NCBI RefSeq assembly: GCF_002097535.1 | Contig: NZ_CP020772.1 | Location: 2,356,001-2,420,000 of the forward strand | From: Halobacillus mangrovi | Lineage (GTDB): Bacteria; Bacillota; Bacilli; Bacillales; Halobacillaceae | Length of the DNA: 64,000 nt | Reading direction: 5' to 3' | In this document: piece by piece, positions 59,619-64,000 of the stretch | Numbering within the stretch: position 1 is the first letter of the stretch | How the letters are laid out: each line of letters starts with the position of its first letter | Translations under genes and position numbers: made by a program | Notes under the pieces: model-generated | Databases searched by the model: none | What the model was told of the DNA's origin: nothing | Seen by the model: only the letters and a program-made list of their open reading frames with translations

Positions 59619-60398
59619 TTACTCACTCATAGTTATTAAATCTTTTACTGGAGCAAAGCTTCTTCGATGATACGGTGAAGGGCCATGAGTCTCTAAAGCT
59701 TCTAAATGCGCTTTCGTTCCATAACCTTGATTGGAGACAAACTGATACATAGGATATTTGCTATGAAGATCTGTCATCATTCGGTCTCGTGTTACCTTGG
59801 CTATGACACTAGCAGCCGCGATCGATACGCTCTTTTGATCTCCTTTTACAATATTTGTTTGAGATAAGGGTACATCTTCTAGAGTGACCGCATCAATGAG
59901 CAGGTGATCCGGTGTTTGAATAAGATTATTCACGGCTCGTTTCATGGCTAGCTTTGTCGCTTGATATATATTCAATCGGTCAATTTCTTCACTAGTTACA
60001 ATTCCTCTTCCCGTATCAGCGATATTTATTATTTCTTCAAAAAATTGTTCTCGACGATCTAGAGACAATTTTTTGGAATCATTAAGTCCTTCTAAGTAAA
60101 AGCCTTCTGGCAATATGACGGCTGCGGCTACGACTGGACCAGCAAGCGGGCCTCTTCCTGCTTCATCAATTCCTGCAATAAAAGCTTTCCCCTTATAGTA
60201 ACTTTCCTTTTCGTAGACCATCATTTCTTCGTACTGCTTTTTTAATTGGGCCTGTTTCATTTGGAGAGAATCATATTGACTGATCAGCTTCTGAACACCT
60301 TTTCTATCATCATTTCTCAATCGATCAATTTCCTCATGAGAAAATTGGGCCTGTTTCATTTTCTTTTTAATTTCTGTTATTGTCATCGTTCTAGTCAT
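59619..60398 (-). CDS. rnhB: Ribonuclease HII
   Basis: Removes misinserted ribonucleotides and RNA primers. The 259-residue protein has an N-terminal basic-helical extension typical of Bacillus RnhB, then the catalytic motif FIAGIDEAGRGPLAGPVVAA and the third acidic residue in LLIDAVTLED, with GDQKSVSIAAASVIAKVTRD. The start MTRTMTITEIKK has GGGGAG eight bases upstream; a longer frame does not. Confidence 0.95.
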   Translation of the reverse strand: MTRTMTITEIKKKMKQAQFSHEEIDRLRNDDRKGVQKLISQYDSLQMKQAQLKKQYEEMMVYEKESYYKGKAFIAGIDEAGRGPLAGPVVAAAVILPEGFYLEGLNDSKKLSLDRREQFFEEIINIADTGRGIVTSEEIDRLNIYQATKLAMKRAVNNLIQTPDHLLIDAVTLEDVPLSQTNIVKGDQKSVSIAAASVIAKVTRDRMMTDLHSKYPMYQFVSNQGYGTKAHLEALETHGPSPYHRRSFAPVKDLITMSE

Positions 60399-60590
60399 CT
60401 TTCTATCTCCCCATATATTTTTAATTTCAGCCAAACCGTTCGTTTATGTAATTACCATAAATAGCTTTTACTAATAAATCTGGTGAATAATAATTAACCG
60501 CATATTTCTATTACTTCCATTCAAGCCTCCTTTTCTTGAAGGCTTGAATTCAAGGCTGTTTCCGTTACCTTGTATTCTGGAGAGGTGTTC

Positions 60591-60700
60591 GGAGAAAAGG
60601 CTCGCTTTCCGCGGGGATGACGGCAAGTTTCCTCGTTCGCCAGGCTCTCTGCGGGGTTGCCAGCCATTCCATTCCCGCAGGAGTCTCCCCATCTCCCCTC
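60591..60700 (+). repeat. Dispersed structured repeat, copy 3 (well conserved)
   Basis: Reads GGCTCGCTTTCCGCGGGGAT, then ACGGCAAGTTTCCTCGTTCG, and ends ATTCCCGCAGGAGTCTCCCC. TCCGCGGG (60608-60615) pairs with CCCGCAGGA (60674-60682) with one bulged A. The CTCGCTTTCC ... GGAGTCTC pair of motifs is shared with the inverted copy 200 bp away. Confidence 0.7.
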
Positions 60701-60898
60701 CCACCTCACGTTTGTTTGACTAAACGGAAACGCTGTTATAGTGAAACTTTTCCTTATATAAAAAAAGCAATTAAAACCCATTGGAAGGCTATTTGTAGCT
60801 TTTCAAATACCTATTTGTAGAAGGTAATCGAGAATAACCTTCCCTTTGTTAATCTCCATTCGAATGGGTTCGTTAGCCTAATGACAGCTGGGATGGCT

Positions 60899-61006
60899 GG
60901 AAAATGACGAGACTCCCACGGGAGAAGGAGCTAGGCGAGATCCCAAAGGGAGCGCAGCGAACGAGGAAGCTTGTCAGTTCCCCCGCAGGAAAGCGAGTTA
61001 TTTTCC
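60899..61006 (-). repeat. Dispersed structured repeat, copy 4 (well conserved, inverted)
   Basis: Outer arms GGAAAAT (60899-60905) and ATTTTCC (61000-61006). Read on the minus strand it gives AACTCGCTTTCCTGCGGGGG, GACAAGCTTCCTCGTTCGCT and GTGGGAGTCTCGTCATTTTC, matching copy 3. Inner arms CACGGG and CCCGCAGG extend the stem. Confidence 0.7.
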
Positions 61007-61133
61007 AGACATCCCTAACATTATTACCAGTACGAACCCAAGTTATCTCGAAGTCGAGTCTTCCAGAATCCTGCTATTTAATGGAATAAACCATTATACA
61101 GCTACATCAATAATACCTAAAATTGAAACTATG

Positions 61134-61163
61134 AAAAAACGCAAGGTGGGTTTCCACATTGCG
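61134..61163 (-). terminator. Terminator after rbgA
   Basis: CGCAAGGTGG (61140-61149) pairs with CCACATTGCG (61154-61163) with one mismatch, and TTTTTT follows on the minus strand. Confidence 0.88.
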
Positions 61164-61178
61164 CTTGTTTAATAATTT

Positions 61179-62018
61179 TTATGGTCGTTCAAAGCTGATT
61201 AAGCCAAGTTTTCCTGTGCGTAAATCTTGCAATATCACATCAGAAACTTTTTCGAAATTTACATGGCCGCCACTTTCGAGACAACCGCGTTTTTTGCCAA
61301 TTGTTTCGAAAGCATCCATGATATCATCATAGCTCTCAAAGTCATATCTGTCTTCTAGAAGTGAAGAGTAATGAGTTTGTAAATAATCTAGAACGTAAGC
61401 GGCCACATCCTCTTTCGGAAGAATTTGATCTTTAATCGTTCCAATTGAAGCTAAACGATATCCAACTTCTTCTTCTTCAAATTTCGGCCATAATATACCA
61501 GGGGTATCAAGAAGTTCAAATTCTTTCTTCACTTTTATCCACTGCTGCTTTTTCGTAACACCTGGCTTATCTCCCGTTTGTGCCATCTTTTTATTTGCGA
61601 GGCGATTAATTAATGTTGACTTTCCTACATTGGGAATGCCGATAATCATTGCTCGTGAAGGCCGAGGTCTAACACCTTTGGCTTTTAACTTCTCTATTTT
61701 TTCTTTTCCAAGATCCTTAGCCATCTGGACGACTTTTTGAATATCTTGTTTTTTGTTTGCTTCGATGGCGAGAGATGGCGTGCCTCTTTGTTCATTGTAA
61801 CTAATCCATTCTTTCGTGACATTTGGGTCAGCCAAATCCTTTTTCATAAGTACTATCATCTTTGGCTTATCTTGCAAGATTTCATGAAGCATTGGATTTT
61901 GTGAGGACAAAGGAGCTCGAGCATCAACGAGTTCGATCACGAAATCAACGAGCTTCAGCTTCTCAGCCACTTCTCGTTTTGCTTTTGCCATGTGTCCTGG
62001 AAACCACTGTATGGTCAT
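61179..62018 (-). CDS. rbgA: 50S assembly GTPase RbgA (YlqF), with unusual G4 motif
   Basis: Circularly permuted GTPase needed for late 50S subunit assembly. The 279-residue protein begins [20 protein letters not shown] and has G1 [19 protein letters not shown] and G3 [12 protein letters not shown]. The C-terminal ANTAR-like RNA-binding domain ends [10 protein letters not shown]. The G4 motif, normally NKxD, reads [10 protein letters not shown]: the asparagine is replaced by methionine (codon ATG). The neighbours lepB and rplS are as in B. subtilis. Confidence 0.95.
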   Translation of the reverse strand: MTIQWFPGHMAKAKREVAEKLKLVDFVIELVDARAPLSSQNPMLHEILQDKPKMIVLMKKDLADPNVTKEWISYNEQRGTPSLAIEANKKQDIQKVVQMAKDLGKEKIEKLKAKGVRPRPSRAMIIGIPNVGKSTLINRLANKKMAQTGDKPGVTKKQQWIKVKKEFELLDTPGILWPKFEEEEVGYRLASIGTIKDQILPKEDVAAYVLDYLQTHYSSLLEDRYDFESYDDIMDAFETIGKKRGCLESGGHVNFEKVSDVILQDLRTGKLGLISFERP

Positions 62019-62028
62019 AAGGTGCCTC

Positions 62029-62577
62029 CTAATTGATAAATTCTATGCGATTCAATGGCCAGTAGGAAAGAATAGCTTCTCCGACGATTTGATCAGCGGG
62101 AATGACGCCAAGCATGCGACTGTCCGTCGAATTTGTCCGATTATCTCCTAATACGAGGAAGTGATTCTCTGGAACCTCTTCATATCCCCCAGGAAGCTCT
62201 TCAATCGTAAAGTCATCGGTCAGCATTTGCCCGGAGTCAACATGCTCTTTCTCATCCTTTAAAAAAGGTTCCGCCATTTCTTGCCCATTTATGTATAGCT
62301 TATCGTTTTTATATTCTACATGATCCCCGGGTAAGCCAATAACCCGTTTTATGTAATCTTTTTTTTCCGTTGCATGGAAGACGACTACCTCAAATCTTTC
62401 CGGAGATCCTAAAGTATAGTTAATTTTACTGACAATCAAATGATCACTGCTATGTAAGGTAGGTAGCATGGATGGCCCTTCTACCACCACCGGAGCAAAA
62501 AGGAAGACACGCACAACTATGGCTAAAACCGCTGCAATAACAAATGCTTTAATCCAATCCAACCACTGTTTCTTCAT
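62029..62577 (-). CDS. lepB: Type I signal peptidase
   Basis: Cleaves signal peptides of secreted proteins. The 182-residue protein has one N-terminal membrane helix ([20 protein letters not shown]), the catalytic serine in [11 protein letters not shown] and the general-base lysine in [18 protein letters not shown], then the box [16 protein letters not shown]. The start [12 protein letters not shown] has GGGGAA about seven bases upstream; an open frame extends 70 codons further but only reads through the rplS terminator and gene. Confidence 0.95.
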   Translation of the reverse strand: MKKQWLDWIKAFVIAAVLAIVVRVFLFAPVVVEGPSMLPTLHSSDHLIVSKINYTLGSPERFEVVVFHATEKKDYIKRVIGLPGDHVEYKNDKLYINGQEMAEPFLKDEKEHVDSGQMLTDDFTIEELPGGYEEVPENHFLVLGDNRTNSTDSRMLGVIPADQIVGEAILSYWPLNRIEFIN

Positions 62578-62604
62578 TACAATTCCCCATTCCCTTACAA
62601 TGAT

Positions 62605-62639
62605 TAGAAAAAAGGAGCTTGGCAAATGCAAGCTCCTTT
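62605..62639 (-). terminator. Terminator after rplS
   Basis: Perfect 11 bp arms AAAGGAGCTTG (62611-62621) and CAAGCTCCTTT (62629-62639), with TTTTTTC on the minus strand. It separates rplS from lepB. Confidence 0.94.
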
Positions 62640-62647
62640 CAACTAAA

Positions 62648-62992
62648 TTAAATAATTTCTTTAATACGAGCAGCTTTACCGCGCAGGTTACGCAAGTAGT
62701 AAAGTCTCGCTTGACGGACTTTACCGCGGCGGGAACGCTCAATTTTAGCAATTCGTGGTGAATGCAATGGGAATGTACGCTCAACACCTACACCGTAAGT
62801 AATCTTACGTACAGTGAATGTTTCGCTAATTCCGCCGTTTTGACGCTTGATAACAACACCTTCGAATACCTGGATACGCTCACGGTTACCTTCGACAACC
62901 TTCACGTGTACTTTGACGGTGTCACCAGGACGGAAGTCTGGGTGATCCGTACGAAGCTGTTCTTTTGTAATGTCATGAATTAGTTGTTGCAT
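62648..62992 (-). CDS. rplS: Large ribosomal subunit protein bL19
   Basis: A 114-residue protein at the 30S-50S interface. Family motifs are [35 protein letters not shown] and the C-terminal [27 protein letters not shown] precedes the ATG. It has its own promoter and a structured leader directly after the trmD stop. Confidence 0.98.
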   Translation of the reverse strand: MQQLIHDITKEQLRTDHPDFRPGDTVKVHVKVVEGNRERIQVFEGVVIKRQNGGISETFTVRKITYGVGVERTFPLHSPRIAKIERSRRGKVRQARLYYLRNLRGKAARIKEII

Positions 62993-63080
62993 CGTGTTTC
63001 ACTCCTTTTGAACTAATGCTCTTGTCTACTATGAGGCAGCGGAACATCGTTTTCCGCTTAAACCGAACGTTTAAGCACAA
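62993..63080 (-). promoter_or_regulatory. Structured 5' leader of rplS (L19 leader candidate)
   Basis: On the minus strand, hairpin A pairs GCTTAAAC with GTTTAAGC (63056-63076, GTTCG loop) and hairpin B pairs GCGGAA with TTCCGC (63039-63057), sharing two bases. TGCCTCA follows. An L19 leader that controls rplS is known in Bacillus; the match here is by position and hairpin form, not a model search. Confidence 0.6.
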
Positions 63081-63085
63081 AGATT

Positions 63086-63114
63086 AATATATCATAAACC
63101 GCTAGATTCCGCAA
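63086..63114 (-). promoter_or_regulatory. Sigma-A promoter of rplS
   Basis: Minus strand TTGCGG (63109-63114), 17-base spacer, TATATT (63086-63091), starting only six bases after the trmD stop codon. It gives rplS expression independent of rimM-trmD. Confidence 0.75.
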
Positions 63115-63120
63115 GGATCC

Positions 63121-63852
63121 TTAACGATTTTTCCACTCATTAATCCAAGCATTTTCCTTTGGAGAAAGCTCTCTATCCTCGAGTAAATCAGGACGTCGTT
63201 CGAATGTCCGTTTAAGAGACTGATAATGTCTCCATTCCTCTATTTTAGCATGATTTCCGGAAAGTAAAACATCCGGTACCTGATGACCTCTAAAATCTGC
63301 TGGTCTCGTATAATGAGGGTGTTCAAGCAGTCCGTCCGAAAAAGAGTCTTGTGGAGCAGACTGTTCATTTCCTAGAACACCTGGCAGAAGTCTTATTACA
63401 GAGTCCATCACAACCATTGTTCCTAGTTCTCCACCAGTTAAAACATAGTCACCGAGAGAGATCTCATCGGTAACAAGCTCTTGTCTAATTCTCTCGTCAT
63501 ATCCTTCATAGTGGCCACAAATGAATATGATATGTTCCTCTTTAGATAATTCTTCTGCTTTCTTTTGTGAATGGGGTTCTCCTTGAGGACACATGAGTAC
63601 AACTCTTGGTTGTGATTCACTCTTTTGTTTAATATCTTCAATTGCATCGAAAATAGGCTGTGGAGTTAGGACAAGCCCTGCCCCTCCCCCATATGGATAG
63701 TCATCCACTTTATTATGTTTATTAGTTGTATAATCCCTGAAATTTACATAGCGGTAGCTGAACGCTTCTCGATCTTGGGCTCGTTTCATAATGGATGTAT
63801 TTAACACTCCATCAAACATCTCTGGAAACAAAGTCAATATATCGATATGCAT
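63121..63852 (-). CDS. trmD: tRNA (guanine-37-N1)-methyltransferase
   Basis: Methylates G37 of tRNAs to prevent +1 frameshifting. The 243-residue SPOUT-family protein begins [20 protein letters not shown]. The SAM-binding knot has [12 protein letters not shown] and [20 protein letters not shown] near residues 110-145, and [17 protein letters not shown] is conserved. Its ATG shares one base with the rimM stop (TAATG). Confidence 0.97.
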   Translation of the reverse strand: MHIDILTLFPEMFDGVLNTSIMKRAQDREAFSYRYVNFRDYTTNKHNKVDDYPYGGGAGLVLTPQPIFDAIEDIKQKSESQPRVVLMCPQGEPHSQKKAEELSKEEHIIFICGHYEGYDERIRQELVTDEISLGDYVLTGGELGTMVVMDSVIRLLPGVLGNEQSAPQDSFSDGLLEHPHYTRPADFRGHQVPDVLLSGNHAKIEEWRHYQSLKRTFERRPDLLEDRELSPKENAWINEWKNR

Positions 63853-64000
63853 TAGTCTAACAGCCCCTCTATCGGATCAATGATAATCGTTTGTTGTTCT
63901 GTATCCACTTTTTTCACTACAGGCTCAATGTAAGGGAGGAGTAAATCTGACTGATTTTCTCGTTTGACGACCCAAACGTCATTGGCGCCCGGAGTCAAGA
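63852..64000 (-). CDS. rimM: Ribosome maturation factor RimM, C-terminal fragment (cut by window edge)
   Basis: The last 48 codons of RimM, a 30S assembly factor that binds uS19. The visible PRC-barrel end reads [20 protein letters not shown], then [11 protein letters not shown], ending IDPIEGLLD, which is the standard C-terminus. It overlaps trmD by one base. The N-terminal part is outside the window. Confidence 0.93.
   Translation of the reverse strand, partial: LTPGANDVWVVKRENQSDLLLPYIEPVVKKVDTEQQTIIIDPIEGLLD

Larger units (their letters stand above)
60399..61178 (-). other. 780 bp gene-free gap between rbgA and rnhB with two inverted repeat copies
   Basis: No credible gene is found; short open frames here run across the repeats and have no ribosome sites. 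The gap holds repeat copies at 60591-60700 and 60899-61006 in opposite orientation, and the rbgA terminator at 61134-61163. The GC content of the repeats is clearly above that of the surrounding spacer. Confidence 0.75.

Noticed and set aside
60471..60820. Open frames on both strands (60-90 codons) across the rbgA-rnhB gap
   Set aside because: They run through the structured repeat, have no ribosome sites, and their products are Arg/Pro/Ser-rich without family resemblance.
62578..62787. 70-codon N-terminal extension of signal peptidase I
   Set aside because: It reads through the rplS terminator and the end of rplS in another frame; the true start has its own ribosome site at 62577.
1..64000. 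Prophage, insertion sequence, integron, tRNA or rRNA genes
   Set aside because: No transposase or integrase other than XerC, no phage proteins and no tRNA-like cloverleaf or rRNA sequence were seen; the order is ordinary core chromosome apart from the decayed fla/che operon.

Overview
The window is a 64 kb block of low-GC Firmicute core chromosome. Every gene I can support lies on the minus strand, so transcription runs from high to low coordinates. The gene order (rimM-trmD-rplS-lepB-rbgA-rnhB-sucCD-dprA-topA-xerC-hslVU-codY-[fla]-rpsB-tsf-pyrH-frr-uppS-cdsA-dxr-rseP-proS-polC-rimP-nusA-rnpM-rplGA-infB-ylxP-rbfA-truB-ribF-rpsO-pnp-ylxY-ymxH-dpaAB-asd-dapG-dapA-tepA-ylzJ-spoIIIE-ymfC-nupNOPQ-ymfFHIJK-rodZ-pgsA-cinA) follows Bacillus subtilis closely. 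The dipicolinate synthase genes and SpoIIIE indicate an endospore former. A Bacillaceae member, perhaps of the Halobacillus type, is my best guess; the genus is not proven by the sequence.

From the right end: 63.9-59.6 kb holds rimM (partial), trmD, rplS with its own promoter and leader, lepB, rbgA and rnhB, plus a gene-free 780 bp gap with two inverted copies of a structured repeat. 59.3-50.1 kb holds sucCD, dprA, topA and the xerC-hslV-hslU-codY operon. trmFO, expected between topA and xerC, is absent.

49.3-46.2 kb is the most unusual part. It is the remains of the fla/che motility operon, which is about 26-27 kb in B. subtilis and about 3.1 kb here. flgB and sigD look intact. flgC has two in-frame stops, fliE has a stop and a frameshift, fliF is cut after about 110 codons and joined to the last part of flhG, and swrB has a premature stop. 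No other flagellar structural or che gene remains here. The strain has very probably lost motility recently enough that the frames can still be read.

46.1-22.4 kb is translation, isoprenoid, phospholipid and replication housekeeping, with clear terminators between units. 22.3-12.4 kb holds the spore/lysine block (ylxY, ymxH, dpaA-dpaB with a good sigma-K promoter, asd, dapG, dapA, tepA, ylzJ, spoIIIE). 12.1-6.4 kb is a GntR regulator followed by a nucleoside ABC importer, whose binding protein is separated from the transporter genes by two strong hairpins. 6.3-0 kb holds the paired M16 peptidases, an SDR, small conserved genes, rodZ, pgsA and the start of cinA.

A dispersed structured repeat of about 100 bp occurs four times (15.9, 49.7, 60.6 and 60.9 kb), always in gene-free gaps. 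I saw no tRNA, rRNA, CRISPR array, prophage or insertion sequence.
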